Below, piece after piece: positions 21,635 through 31,796 of a stretch of DNA of 51,186 nt. Source of the stretch: Candidatus Omnitrophota bacterium (GTDB lineage Bacteria; Omnitrophota; Gorgyraeia; Pluralincolimonadales; Pluralincolimonadaceae); assembly GCA_030695925.1 (NCBI GenBank), contig JAUYOH010000120.1, positions 1 through 51,186 of the forward strand, in the 5' to 3' direction. The position numbers were made by a program, and so were the translations under genes. The notes below the pieces were generated by a model. The model was not told the DNA's origin and did not search any database. It saw only the letters and a list, made by a program, of their open reading frames with translations. How positions within the stretch are numbered: the stretch's first letter is position 1; every line of letters starts with the position of its first letter.

Positions 21635-21679
21635 AGTCTTATTATATACTCCTTTCGAAAATAAAGGAAAGGAGGAAGT

Positions 21680-22333
21680 ATGGAGAAGGTGAAGTTGTTG
21701 GGAATCGGATTAGTTTTGGCAGTATCGGCTATGGTGTATGCGTACGACGACGGGGATTTTCAGGTATGGCATACCGAGAACCAGGAATTTAAAGTTAACA
21801 AAGGATCAAAGATAACACTGGAAGAAGAGTTTCGCTGGGGAGACGATGCCAGCGATTTTTATTATCACCATTACGACGCGGGTTTTGTCTATAGCGTGAA
21901 TAAAAACCTCGACTTGGGGGTGAATTACAGGCAGGTCTATGAAAAGAAGAAGGGGGACTTTAAAGTTGAGAACCGGCCGCATATAAACGGGACACTGAAG
22001 TTCGATCTGTCCGGATTCAAACTGGAAGACCGAAACAGATTCGAATACCGGCATTTCGACTATCAGGAGGATTCCTGGCGCTACCGCAACAAGTTTACCC
22101 TTAAATTTCCGTGGAAGTTCACCAAGTTGAATATCCAGCCCTATCTATCCGATGAGGTCTTCGTGGATTTGAACGAAGGCATCTTGAACAGAAATAGGTT
22201 CTATTCCGGTTTCGGATTTAACTTAACTAAGAATCTGAAGGCGGATATTTATTATCTGCTCCAGAGTACTAAAGGATCGGGAAGGTGGGCCGATGCCAAT
22301 GTCTTGGGTACCAAGCTGAAGATATCCTTTTAA
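21680..22333 (+). CDS. Outer-membrane beta-barrel/porin-like protein
   Basis: Signal peptide, alternating beta pattern, C-terminal KLKISF; between phoR and pstS. Confidence 0.65.
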   Translation: MEKVKLLGIGLVLAVSAMVYAYDDGDFQVWHTENQEFKVNKGSKITLEEEFRWGDDASDFYYHHYDAGFVYSVNKNLDLGVNYRQVYEKKKGDFKVENRPHINGTLKFDLSGFKLEDRNRFEYRHFDYQEDSWRYRNKFTLKFPWKFTKLNIQPYLSDEVFVDLNEGILNRNRFYSGFGFNLTKNLKADIYYLLQSTKGSGRWADANVLGTKLKISF

Positions 22334-22334
22334 A

Positions 22335-22373
22335 TTTTACACAGATTTTACATTGGCTTAAAGCGGATATGAT
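22335..22373 (+). promoter_or_regulatory. Pho box-like 11-bp direct repeats
   Basis: TTTTAC-N5-TTTTAC-N5-CTTAAA-N5-TATGAT upstream of pstS. Confidence 0.65.
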
Positions 22374-22419
22374 ATTAAGGAGATATACTTTAACCAGAAA
22401 ATAGGAGAGGGATAGATAT

Positions 22420-23274
22420 ATGTGCAAAAAATTAGGGTTGATCCTGATAATGTTTCTTGTCGTTAACTTCGCCTCGGCCGCATCCTCTAAGAACTCGATA
22501 CAGGTAAAGGGTTCGGATACGATGGTGAATCTTGGGCAGGCGTGGGCCGAGAGGTATATGGAAAAAAACCCGACTGATTTTATAGCGGTGACCGGAGGCG
22601 GTTCGGGTACGGGATTCTCAAGCCTTATTAGCGGTACGTGCGATATCGCCATGAGCTCGAGGAATATAAAGGAAAAAGAGATCGGCCTCGCGAAGCAGAA
22701 GGGTATAAATCCGAACGAAATAAAAGTTGCCCTGGACGGATTAGCGGTCGTAGTTAATCCGGCCAATCCTGTAAGCAAGCTCACCTCTGACCAGCTTGCC
22801 GGAATCTTCACGGGAAGGATATCTAACTGGAAGAAACTCGGGGGCAAGGACGAGAAGATAGTTATACTTTCGCGCGAAGTCAATTCCGGTACCCACGTAT
22901 ATTTTAAGGAACACGTATTGAGGAGGAACGACCCGAACAGCAAGGAAGAATTTGCTCCAAGTGCGCTGATGCTTTCATCTTCACAGGCTATTGCCGATGA
23001 AGTTGCCGGGAACACCGCCGCAATAGGATATTACGGTATGGGATATATATCGGCAAAACAGAAAGCGGTAGCCGTCGCGAAAGACGACAGATCGGAATAC
23101 GTAGAGCCGAAAATAGAAAATGTGATCAACGGTAAATACCCGATATCGAGGCCCCTGTTCCTGTATACAAACGGGGTACCGCAAGGACTTGTGAAGAAAT
23201 TCGTGGATTTCACGCTTTCGAAGGAAGGACAGGACGCAGTCCTGGCGACGGATTTCGTACCGATAAACAGGTAG
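22420..23274 (+). CDS. pstS: Phosphate ABC transporter substrate-binding protein
   Basis: QVKGSDTMVNLGQAWAERYM, TGGGSGTGFSSLISGTCDIAMSSR. Confidence 0.92.
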   Translation: MCKKLGLILIMFLVVNFASAASSKNSIQVKGSDTMVNLGQAWAERYMEKNPTDFIAVTGGGSGTGFSSLISGTCDIAMSSRNIKEKEIGLAKQKGINPNEIKVALDGLAVVVNPANPVSKLTSDQLAGIFTGRISNWKKLGGKDEKIVILSREVNSGTHVYFKEHVLRRNDPNSKEEFAPSALMLSSSQAIADEVAGNTAAIGYYGMGYISAKQKAVAVAKDDRSEYVEPKIENVINGKYPISRPLFLYTNGVPQGLVKKFVDFTLSKEGQDAVLATDFVPINR

Positions 23275-23278
23275 GTTT

Positions 23279-24142
23279 ATGCGGAAATTCAAAGAATTTA
23301 TTATAGAGAAGCTCATACTTTTTTGCGGGCTTGCCTCGATATTTTTTGTCATTCTGATATTCCTGTTTCTGCTTAAAGAAGGGTTTGCGGTATTCAAGAC
23401 CGTAAGCCCGCTTGGTTTTTTATCGGGCAAGAGCTGGTATCCTATCTCCGACCCGCCTCAGCTGGGAATACTTCCGCTGATATTGGGTTCGCTTCTGGTC
23501 ACCTTGGGCGCGGCTGTTATCTCGATACCTATCGGGGTGGCATGTGCGGTCTATATAGCCGAAATAGCCCCCGCAAAAATAAAGGAAATACTTAAAGCGG
23601 GGATAGAATTATTAGCGGCAATACCAAGTGTTGTCTTGGGGTTCATTGGCATGGTGACGCTTGTGCCACTCATTAAAAATCTATTTCATCTGCCTACCGG
23701 CCTTACGGCGTTGTCGGGTTCGATAATGCTCGCATTTATGGCCATGCCTACGATAGTTTCGATTTCGGAAGATGCTCTTTATTCGGTTCCCAAAAGTTAT
23801 AAGGAAGGCGCTCTTGCGTTAGGGGCAACACACTGGCAGACGATATGGCGAGTCATGTTGCCTTCAGCTTCTAGCGGAATCCTCGCCGCGATAATGCTTG
23901 GAATCGGAAGGGTAATCGGCGAAACAATGGCAGTGATGATGATCACCGGAAATGCCGCCGTCATACCAAATAGTATCTTAGTTCCTGTCCGGACGCTTAC
24001 CGCTACGATCGCGGCCGAGATGGGGGAAGCGGTAGTCGGCAGTGAACATTTCTTCGCGCTATTCGCGATAGGCATAGTCCTTTTTGTGATAAGCTTCGCT
24101 ATTAATGTGACCGCAGACATATTTCTGCATAAGAGGCAATAA
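23279..24142 (+). CDS. pstC: Phosphate ABC transporter permease PstC
   Basis: PstC-like permease: AAIPSVVLGFIGMVTLVP, ALALGATHWQTIWRVMLPSASSGILAAIMLGIGRVIGETMAVMM. Confidence 0.93.
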   Translation: MRKFKEFIIEKLILFCGLASIFFVILIFLFLLKEGFAVFKTVSPLGFLSGKSWYPISDPPQLGILPLILGSLLVTLGAAVISIPIGVACAVYIAEIAPAKIKEILKAGIELLAAIPSVVLGFIGMVTLVPLIKNLFHLPTGLTALSGSIMLAFMAMPTIVSISEDALYSVPKSYKEGALALGATHWQTIWRVMLPSASSGILAAIMLGIGRVIGETMAVMMITGNAAVIPNSILVPVRTLTATIAAEMGEAVVGSEHFFALFAIGIVLFVISFAINVTADIFLHKRQ

Positions 24143-24990
24143 TGAGGAATCCACACAGATCCCAAAAGATCGCTTTTTTCTTCTTATTTCTGGCGACGCT
24201 TCTGATAGTAGTGCCGGTAGGTCTTATCGTCGTCATAATAATCCAGAAAGGCCTGCCCGCGATAAACTGGCAGTTCCTTTCGGATATACCGCGTCAGGGT
24301 ATGCGTGCCGGAGGTATATTTCCGGCAATTGTCGGGACGATGTATCTGGTCACCGGCGCCATTGTCTTCGCTTTGCCGATCGGACTTCTATCTGCTATAT
24401 ATCTAAGCGAGTATTCAAAAGATAATTTGCTGACCAGGATTATCAAGTTAGCCATCGTTAACCTTGCCGGCGTCCCTTCGGTAGTTTATGGACTTTTTGG
24501 CTTGGCGCTTTTTGTTATCTTCTTCAAATTCGGCGCTTCGATTCTCTCGGGTTCGCTTACTTTAGGTATCCTGATCTTGCCAGTAATCATCACCACATCG
24601 CACGAAGCGCTGAAGAGCGTACCGTATTCATTCCGCGAAGTAAGTTTATCGCTGGGCGCTAGCAAATGGCAGACCGTAAGACATATTGTGCTGCCAAACG
24701 CCGTACCCGGGATTGTAACCGGTACAATTTTAGAGATAGGAAGGGCTGCCGGCGAAACCGCGCCGATTCTTTTTACCGTAGCGGCATTTTATTTAACGCA
24801 GCTTCCAAAATCCATATTTGACCAGACAATGGCGTTACCGTATCATCTCTATGCCATCTCGACCCAGGTTCCGAATGTCGACGAAAAAATAAGGTATGGC
24901 ACCGCTTTTGTGCTTTTAACACTTGTCCTTTTTATGAACCTCGTTGCGATAATCATACGCTATAAATTCAGGAAGAGGAAGAAATGGTAA
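24142..24990 (+). CDS. pstA: Phosphate ABC transporter permease PstA
   Basis: AGVPSVVYGLFGLALFV, SLSLGASKWQTVRHIVLPNAVPGIVTGTILEIGRAAGETAPILF. Confidence 0.93.
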   Translation: MRNPHRSQKIAFFFLFLATLLIVVPVGLIVVIIIQKGLPAINWQFLSDIPRQGMRAGGIFPAIVGTMYLVTGAIVFALPIGLLSAIYLSEYSKDNLLTRIIKLAIVNLAGVPSVVYGLFGLALFVIFFKFGASILSGSLTLGILILPVIITTSHEALKSVPYSFREVSLSLGASKWQTVRHIVLPNAVPGIVTGTILEIGRAAGETAPILFTVAAFYLTQLPKSIFDQTMALPYHLYAISTQVPNVDEKIRYGTAFVLLTLVLFMNLVAIIIRYKFRKRKKW

Positions 24991-25730
24991 AATTCGAGAT
25001 ACACGATTTAAATATATGGTTTGGTTCCGTGCACGCCATAAAGCATGTTAATATCGAGATTCAAGCTAATGAAATCTTAAGCGTGATAGGGCCAGCCAAT
25101 AGCGGGAAGACGACATTTTTACGAACGCTCAACCGCTTGAATGATCTCAATACAAACTATAGAATGACCGGAGCGGTGGAACTTGAAAGAGAGGATATCC
25201 GCGGGATAAATATAGAGGTATTGCGCCGTAAGATAGGTATGGTATTTGCTCTGCCATTGCCGCTCCCATTATCCGTATTTGATAATGTGGCTTATGGGCT
25301 AAGGATGCAAGGGGAAAGAAAGAAGAAGAGATTGGAAGAGAAGGTCGAAGAGGTCTTGCAACGGGCGTATCTTTGGGAAGAAGTAAAAGACAGGCTCAGC
25401 GAATCGGCATTCAAATTATCAGGAGGGCAGCAACAGCGCCTGTGTATCGCGAGAACGCTTGCCGTCGAGCCGGACGTGGTCCTTTTTGACGAGCCATGCT
25501 CCGGGCTCGATCCTATATCCACCGCGAAAGTGGAAGAGGCAATGCTTAAATTGAAGCAGAAATATACGATAGTCCTTGTGACAAATAATGTAAAACAGGC
25601 CGCGAGGGTAGGCGACAGGACCGCGTTCTTTTTGAGCGGGGAGCTTATTGAGATAGACAGGACTGATAAGATATTTACCGCGCCGAATGATAAACGGACG
25701 AATGATTATATAATAGGGAAGTTTGGTTGA
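24984..25730 (+). CDS. pstB: PstB-like ATPase, paralog 1 (Q-loop and H-switch degenerate)
   Basis: Walker [21 protein letters not shown] where VFQ is expected; [26 protein letters not shown] where VTHN is expected. Confidence 0.92.
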   Translation: MVKFEIHDLNIWFGSVHAIKHVNIEIQANEILSVIGPANSGKTTFLRTLNRLNDLNTNYRMTGAVELEREDIRGINIEVLRRKIGMVFALPLPLPLSVFDNVAYGLRMQGERKKKRLEEKVEEVLQRAYLWEEVKDRLSESAFKLSGGQQQRLCIARTLAVEPDVVLFDEPCSGLDPISTAKVEEAMLKLKQKYTIVLVTNNVKQAARVGDRTAFFLSGELIEIDRTDKIFTAPNDKRTNDYIIGKFG

Positions 25731-26485
25731 TGGCTAAGATAGAAACGAAAAAATTGAACTTATGGTACGGCGGGTTCCACGCCCTTAAGGACGTCAACTC
25801 GGCATTTGAGGCGAACAGAATAACCGCGATAATCGGGCCCTCGGGATGCGGAAAGTCCACTTTGCTGCGTGTCTTCAACCGGATGAACGACCTGATCGAC
25901 GGGGTGCGTACTTCCGGCGAGGTCATGATCGACGGCGCGAATATTTTCAATGTCGCGACCGATCTCGTAAAGTTACGCAAGAAAGCCGGGATGGTCTTCC
26001 AGAGGCCGAATCCGTTTCCTCTGTCGATTTATGAGAATATCGTCTTCGGAGAGAGGGTGCACGCGGATAAAGTCAAACGCGATAGGTTGGATGAGATCGC
26101 CGAGAGAAGCCTGAAGAGCGTTCTGTTATGGGATGAATTAAAAGACAAACTTAATAAACCGGCCCTGAGGTTATCGTTAGAGCAGAAACAAAGACTGTGT
26201 ATCGCCAGACTTATCGCCGTTAAACCCGATATATTATTAATGGACGAACCATGTTCAACTTTGGACCCGCAGGCGACGGCGAGGATCGAAGAATTAATGC
26301 GTGAACTCAAGAATAATTATACTATAATAATAGTCACGCACAACATGCAGCAGGCGGCACGCGTTTCAGATGATGCCGGTTTTATGCTTTTAGGTGAATT
26401 AATAGAGTTTGGAAATACCGACCAGATATTTACCGCTCCGCGCGATAAGCGGACAGAAGATTACATTACAGGGAGATACGGATGA
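25727..26485 (+). CDS. pstB: PstB-like ATPase, paralog 2 (signature motif degenerate)
   Basis: Walker [36 protein letters not shown] where LSGGQ is expected; [18 protein letters not shown]. Confidence 0.93.
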   Translation: MMAKIETKKLNLWYGGFHALKDVNSAFEANRITAIIGPSGCGKSTLLRVFNRMNDLIDGVRTSGEVMIDGANIFNVATDLVKLRKKAGMVFQRPNPFPLSIYENIVFGERVHADKVKRDRLDEIAERSLKSVLLWDELKDKLNKPALRLSLEQKQRLCIARLIAVKPDILLMDEPCSTLDPQATARIEELMRELKNNYTIIIVTHNMQQAARVSDDAGFMLLGELIEFGNTDQIFTAPRDKRTEDYITGRYG

Positions 26486-26516
26486 TTTTTACTGCGTAAA
26501 AATCAGGAGGCTTAAG

Positions 26517-27191
26517 ATGGAAAGACATTTTGATCAGGATTTAAAAGAGCTGAACAAAGAAATATTGAAGATGGGCGCTTTCGCGGAAGAAGCCATTTAC
26601 AAGTCTATCGAAGCATTAAAAAGTCGAGATAGAGAACTGGCAAAAAGCGTAATCAATAACGATACCAACATTGATACATTAGAATTAGGCATTGATGAAA
26701 GGTGCATAGATTTGATTGCCCGCTATCAGCCCATGGCCAAAGACCTTCGTTTTATCGCAACCGGCATGAAGATAAACGCGGAATTGGAAAGGATAGCTGA
26801 TTTAGCGGTAGACATAGCTCAGCGCACACTCGAGCTTATAGATAAGCCTCTTTTAAAACCTTTGATTGATATTCCAAAGCTGGCGTCCGTCGCTCAAAAC
26901 ATGGTAAAGATGGCCATAGATTCATTTGTAAAAGGCGATATAGAACTGGCCAAAAAAGTCCTGTTATCCGACCCCGAAGCCAACCGGCTGCGGGATCTGA
27001 TACAGAAAGAACTCGTTGAAGACTATATGATGAAAGATGGCTCTACGGCTCCAAGAGCGGTTCAGCTCTTATTGATAGCCCGCTTTCTGGAACGTATATG
27101 CGATCACGCCACTAATATCGCCGAGGATGTGATTTATATGGTCCAGGCCGAGGTGGTTAGGCATCATCCTGAGAAATTGGCGCTTGACTAA
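26517..27191 (+). CDS. phoU: Phosphate transport regulator PhoU
   Basis: MERHFDQDLKELNKEILKMGAFAEEAI...RYQPMAKDLRFIATGMKINAELERIADLAVDIAQR; ATG at 26517 after AGGAGG. Confidence 0.93.
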   Translation: MERHFDQDLKELNKEILKMGAFAEEAIYKSIEALKSRDRELAKSVINNDTNIDTLELGIDERCIDLIARYQPMAKDLRFIATGMKINAELERIADLAVDIAQRTLELIDKPLLKPLIDIPKLASVAQNMVKMAIDSFVKGDIELAKKVLLSDPEANRLRDLIQKELVEDYMMKDGSTAPRAVQLLLIARFLERICDHATNIAEDVIYMVQAEVVRHHPEKLALD

Positions 27192-27232
27192 GGTCAATAA
27201 AGTGGTATAATATCACAAAGATTAGAGAATCT

Positions 27233-27276
27233 TAAGCCGTAGAGGGAAAAAACTAACCTTTACGGTTTTTTTTAGT
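27233..27276 (+). terminator. Rho-independent terminator after phoU
   Basis: CCGTAGAGG...CCTTTACGG (one G-U) followed by T8. Confidence 0.75.
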
Positions 27277-27314
27277 ACTCTCAAGTATTGCCGACCATTC
27301 AAGGAGAATAAGCA

Positions 27315-27458
27315 ATGACTATCAAGATAAGGACCTCACGCAAGGGCAGGAAATGCAAACATCCGCACTGTAAGCAGATTTTGAGTATCTATAATCATGA
27401 GGTATTTTGCCATGTCCATCACGGTCAGTTACCTCAGGAGTTAAGGTCTAAGGAATAG
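27315..27458 (+). CDS. Small Cys/His-rich hypothetical protein (47 aa)
   Basis: RBS AAGGAG; MTIKIRTSRKGRKCKHPHCKQILSIYNHEVFCHVHHGQLPQELRSKE. Confidence 0.6.
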   Translation: MTIKIRTSRKGRKCKHPHCKQILSIYNHEVFCHVHHGQLPQELRSKE

Positions 27459-27466
27459 GGATTGCC

Positions 27467-28702
27467 ATGATACATAAACCGACTAACAGAGACGATGTTT
27501 CGAGAGGTGGCAATCAACCCGCTGAGAGTTTTTATGGGTTGGGTATTGCGCCCAAGATCCTCGATATCCTTGAAAGCATCAAGTTTAAGGTACCGACGCC
27601 GATCCAGCTGAAAGCCATTCCCGTAGCGCTTCAAGGCAAAGATATTATCGGCGTCGCGCAGACCGGCACAGGAAAGACGCATTCCTTCGCTATCCCTATG
27701 GTGCAGTGCCTCGCGCAGAAGAAAGGGTCGGGGTTGGTGCTTGCGCCGACCCGCGAATTGGCTATCCAGATCGATGAGGCTTTTCAGGTGATCGCGCGCC
27801 CCTTCGGGATAAGGACGGCCTGTCTTATTGGGGGCGCTTCGATGTACGAACAGATACGCGCCCTTCGTAAAAACCCGCGCGTTATTATCGCGACGCCGGG
27901 CAGGCTGATCGACCATATGGAGCAGAGGAATGTATTGCTTAATTATACGGTGATGCTGGTCCTTGATGAAGCGGATCGTATGCTTGATATGGGGTTTGCC
28001 CCGCAGGTCGATAAGATCCTGCGTTTCCTGCCGAAAGAAAGACAGACCATGCTTTTTTCAGCGAGTATTCCGAGAGAGGTCATACAGATAGCCGCTAAAT
28101 ATATGAAACTTCCCGTGTCCGTAGAAATCGCGCCTTCCGGTACCGCCGCGGAGCATGTCACGCAGGAATTGTTTATCGTCAGGAAAGACGCCAAATCGCA
28201 GGTCTTAAGGAAGCTGCTTGCGCAATATCATGGGTCAATCCTCCTGTTTTCACGGACGAAGCATAACGCGGGAAAGATCGCGCACTCAATCAGGGGTATG
28301 GGGCATAGCGCCGCCGAAATACATTCCAACCGTTCCTTAAGCCAGCGCCGTGAAGCGCTCGGAGGCTTCAAATCCGGCAAATATAAGGTGCTTGTCGCTA
28401 CCGATATCGCCGCAAGGGGGATCGATGTGACGGGTATCGAGCTGGTTATTAATTACGACCTTCCCGAAGACGCGCAAAACTACGTTCACCGCATCGGTCG
28501 CACAGGCCGGGCCGGGCATAAGGGGCACGCGATTTCATTCGCGACGCCCGATCAAAGCAGCGATGTCAAGAATATCGAAAAGCTCACCAGGACCTCATTG
28601 CCTATCGCGAAGCATCCGGAGATCCCACAGGAACAATTTGCCCAATCTTCGGGCAAGGGGACAAAATACCATTTTGAGCCGAGGCGCCGTCATCGCCGAT
28701 AG
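27467..28702 (+). CDS. DEAD-box RNA helicase
   Basis: AQTGTGKTHSFAIP, APTRELAIQ, VLDEADRMLDMGF, ATDIAARGIDV, HRIGRTGRAG. Confidence 0.95.
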   Translation: MIHKPTNRDDVSRGGNQPAESFYGLGIAPKILDILESIKFKVPTPIQLKAIPVALQGKDIIGVAQTGTGKTHSFAIPMVQCLAQKKGSGLVLAPTRELAIQIDEAFQVIARPFGIRTACLIGGASMYEQIRALRKNPRVIIATPGRLIDHMEQRNVLLNYTVMLVLDEADRMLDMGFAPQVDKILRFLPKERQTMLFSASIPREVIQIAAKYMKLPVSVEIAPSGTAAEHVTQELFIVRKDAKSQVLRKLLAQYHGSILLFSRTKHNAGKIAHSIRGMGHSAAEIHSNRSLSQRREALGGFKSGKYKVLVATDIAARGIDVTGIELVINYDLPEDAQNYVHRIGRTGRAGHKGHAISFATPDQSSDVKNIEKLTRTSLPIAKHPEIPQEQFAQSSGKGTKYHFEPRRRHRR

Positions 28703-28714
28703 GAAAAAATAATC

Positions 28715-30157
28715 GTGAAATATAATCACGCCTTATTTCTAAACCCGTATATCGAGAGCAATAATACGAGTGTCATGAAACTTTTCCCGCCGACAGGCCT
28801 TGAGTATGTCGCGGCCAGCGCCGAAGGGCTTGTTGATAAATTAACGCTCCTCGACTTAAGGTACGAAAAAGAACTCTCCGATACCGCCAAATTATTGGAT
28901 TTTATATCAAGAGAGGTCGATATCGTCTGCGTGAGTATCGGTTGGGACCGTCAATTTAAAGAGATCTGCGGTCTTCTTAATCGTATCCCCAATAATATAC
29001 CGTTGGTCGTGGGAGGGTATAAAGCGACAGAGATGGCGGATGAGCTTTTTAAGATCTGCCCGAGCATAAATATTATCGTCAGAGGAGAAGGAGAGGAGAC
29101 GATAAAGGAAATACTTAAGGACCTGCCCCTGAAAGATATTCTGGGTATTTCCTATAGGGAAAACGGCGCCGTAATCCACAATAAAAACAGGCCATTGCTT
29201 GATGTAGACGATATACCGGCTCCGGACCGCGCCTTAAGGAACAATAAATATCGTCTTGCCTTAAACGGTGTTAGCGTAACCAACCTTACCTTTGATTCGG
29301 TCTTGAGCGCCAGGGGATGTCCCTACAACTGTAAATTTTGCACATTCAGTTTAAATCCTCTCGGCCAGAGAAGGACTTATTCGGTGCGCGGCGTCGATTC
29401 CGTGATAAGGGAGATAGAAGGGATAGCCGCCCAAGTGATCCTTTTTAGCGATGATAATCTTTTCGCCGACGCGGGAAGGGCTGAAAAGATCTGCGATGAG
29501 ATCATTAAGCGCGGGATAAAAAAACGTTTTATCGCTCAGGCCCGTATAGAAATATACAAATACCCCCGCCTCCTGCAAAAGATGGTCAAGGCGGGATTCA
29601 AAGGGCTTTTGATCGGTATAGAGTCTCCGCACGACCGTATATTAGCGCAGTTGAACAAAGGTTTTGATTCCGCCACGATAAGGGCCGCGTTTAAAGTGCT
29701 CACAAAGTACCCCATCTATTATAACGGTTATTTTATATACGGCAATATAGGCGAAAGCAAAGAAGAGATGCTCTATATTTCTCAGTTTGCCAAAGAAATA
29801 GGGCTTGATTCCATCGCCTGCAATAAACTTAGAATAGAGAGATTTTCCCCGCTGAGAGAATTAGCGGAGAAGACGCCCGGCAGCCATTTTAATGAAGATG
29901 GCGGATTTTATTCCGATATGTATGACCATGCGGCGCTCAAAAAAATAGGCAGGACGATAAAGTTTTCTTTTTATACCCCGTCGCGCTTTTTAAAGATATT
30001 GTGGAAGGGTATTTTTGAGATTAGATTTTTAACTTTCGGCGAGATCATATCGCTTTTTGCGGTGATGCCCCATCTGCTTGCAAGCGTCATAGTGCGGGAT
30101 ATAAAAAAAGGCCGACTTCTGGATTCCCTCAAAAGAGTATTTGTTATTAACAAATAA
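28715..30157 (+). CDS. B12-binding-type radical SAM protein
   Basis: N-terminal cobalamin-binding-like domain; SARGCPYNCKFCTF (CxxxCxxC); KAGFKGLLIGIES. Confidence 0.9.
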   Translation: MKYNHALFLNPYIESNNTSVMKLFPPTGLEYVAASAEGLVDKLTLLDLRYEKELSDTAKLLDFISREVDIVCVSIGWDRQFKEICGLLNRIPNNIPLVVGGYKATEMADELFKICPSINIIVRGEGEETIKEILKDLPLKDILGISYRENGAVIHNKNRPLLDVDDIPAPDRALRNNKYRLALNGVSVTNLTFDSVLSARGCPYNCKFCTFSLNPLGQRRTYSVRGVDSVIREIEGIAAQVILFSDDNLFADAGRAEKICDEIIKRGIKKRFIAQARIEIYKYPRLLQKMVKAGFKGLLIGIESPHDRILAQLNKGFDSATIRAAFKVLTKYPIYYNGYFIYGNIGESKEEMLYISQFAKEIGLDSIACNKLRIERFSPLRELAEKTPGSHFNEDGGFYSDMYDHAALKKIGRTIKFSFYTPSRFLKILWKGIFEIRFLTFGEIISLFAVMPHLLASVIVRDIKKGRLLDSLKRVFVINK

Positions 30158-30181
30158 AAATGTTTAATAAAGGAGACGAAA

Positions 30182-31132
30182 ATGTTCAGAGAAAAAATTA
30201 AAGTATTGGATTGCACGATAAGGGATGGAGGCCTTATAAATAACCACGATTTCGACCACAAGTTTGTCCGCGCCGTTTACAAGGCCATCGCTGAATCGGG
30301 TGTTGATTATATGGAGATAGGTTACAAGAATTCCAATAAGTTATTCTCTCCGAAGGACTACGGCACGTGGAAGTTCTGCGACGACGAAGATATAAAAAGG
30401 GTCACAGACGGGATAGAGTCCAAGACGAAGATCTCCATTATGGTGGACGTGGACCGCGTGGATGTAGAGGATGTAAAACCGCGAAAGGACAGCCCTGTCG
30501 ACATGATAAGGGTAGCTGCCTATGTCAAGGACATCGATAAGGCGATATTCCTTGTCAATCACTTCGCTGAGAAGGGATACGAGACGACCGTAAATATAAT
30601 GGCGATATCGAAGGCGCTCGATAGCGAGTTAAACGAGGCGCTCCACCAGTTAGAGGAGGAGAGCAAGGCCCGGGTTATCTATATCGTCGACAGTTACGGG
30701 GCGTTGTATCAGGAGACGATCGAGTTTTTGATAAAAAAGGCGAAGCATATCCTGAAGACCAAAGAGGTCGGCATACACGCGCACAATAACCAGCAACTCG
30801 CTTTCGGTAATACCATCGAGGCGATAATACATGACGCTAACTATGTCGACGGCACTATCTACGGGTTGGGCAGGGCGGCAGGGAATTGTCCCCTGGAGCT
30901 TTTACTGGGCTTCTTAAAGAACCCGAAGTTCGACATACGCCCTATTCTGGACGTGATATCGAAGGAGTTCATCCCGTTGCGTGAAAAGATAGAGTGGGGA
31001 TACATAATCCCCTACGCGATAACCGGAATCCTGGATGAGCATCCGAGGGCAGCGATGGCTCTCCGCGGCAGCGACAAAAAAGAGAATTACAGGGAATTTT
31101 ATGAGAGCCTGATAGGGCAGGATCAGGCGTAA
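30182..31132 (+). CDS. HMGL-like/4-hydroxy-2-oxovalerate aldolase-like TIM barrel
   Basis: KVLDCTIRDGGLINNHDF, YMEIGYKNS, VGIHAHNNQQLAFGNTIEAI. Confidence 0.85.
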   Translation: MFREKIKVLDCTIRDGGLINNHDFDHKFVRAVYKAIAESGVDYMEIGYKNSNKLFSPKDYGTWKFCDDEDIKRVTDGIESKTKISIMVDVDRVDVEDVKPRKDSPVDMIRVAAYVKDIDKAIFLVNHFAEKGYETTVNIMAISKALDSELNEALHQLEEESKARVIYIVDSYGALYQETIEFLIKKAKHILKTKEVGIHAHNNQQLAFGNTIEAIIHDANYVDGTIYGLGRAAGNCPLELLLGFLKNPKFDIRPILDVISKEFIPLREKIEWGYIIPYAITGILDEHPRAAMALRGSDKKENYREFYESLIGQDQA

Positions 31133-31193
31133 ATATCTATTGATATAATAGACCCGGACGCATATAATACCTTTCAATACTGAAAAAAAGAAG

Positions 31194-31742
31194 ATGATAA
31201 AGACCGTTTTGTTATTATTCTGTATTTTTCTTTCCATCGCTAATCTTTCTGAAGGAGCTGCCGCGATGAATAATCAGACCGTTGTGCTGGAGACGACTCA
31301 GGGGATGATAGAGATAAAGCTTATGCCCGAGGTCGCTCCCAAGGCGTGTGAGAATTTTGTCGGTCTTGCTGAGAAGGGATATTATGACGGGACGATATTC
31401 CATCGGGTCATAAAAGGTTTTATGATACAGGCAGGCGACCCGACGGGTACCGGCAGGGGCGGAAAATCACTTTGGGGAAAGCCCTTTAATGACGAAGTCA
31501 GCCCTGAAGTCAAGCTTGACAAGCCGGGGCTTTTGGCTATGGCTAACGCCGGCCCCAACACGAACGGCAGTCAGTTTTTTATCGCGACGGCAAAGACACC
31601 GTGGCTTGATATGAAACACACGATCTTTGGCGAAGTCGTTTCGGGTTATGATGTAGTCGAGAAGATAGAGAACACGCCCACCGGTAAATTCGATAAACCG
31701 AAGGTCGAACAAAAGATTATAAAGGCATATCCGAAGAAATAA
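31194..31742 (+). CDS. Cyclophilin-type peptidyl-prolyl isomerase
   Basis: [47 protein letters not shown]; signal peptide. Confidence 0.95.
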   Translation: MIKTVLLLFCIFLSIANLSEGAAAMNNQTVVLETTQGMIEIKLMPEVAPKACENFVGLAEKGYYDGTIFHRVIKGFMIQAGDPTGTGRGGKSLWGKPFNDEVSPEVKLDKPGLLAMANAGPNTNGSQFFIATAKTPWLDMKHTIFGEVVSGYDVVEKIENTPTGKFDKPKVEQKIIKAYPKK

Positions 31743-31796
31743 GAGTAGCGGCACATTTTAATTCCCGCCTTCGCGATAATTTAAGGAGGAATAAAG

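Noticed and set aside
22269-23015. 248-aa minus-strand ORF antisense to pstS
   Set aside because: Lies opposite a clear conserved CDS; low-complexity, no recognisable motif or RBS context.
27434-27916. 160-aa minus-strand ORF at the DEAD-box helicase 5' end
   Set aside because: Antisense to a strong CDS with no family motif.
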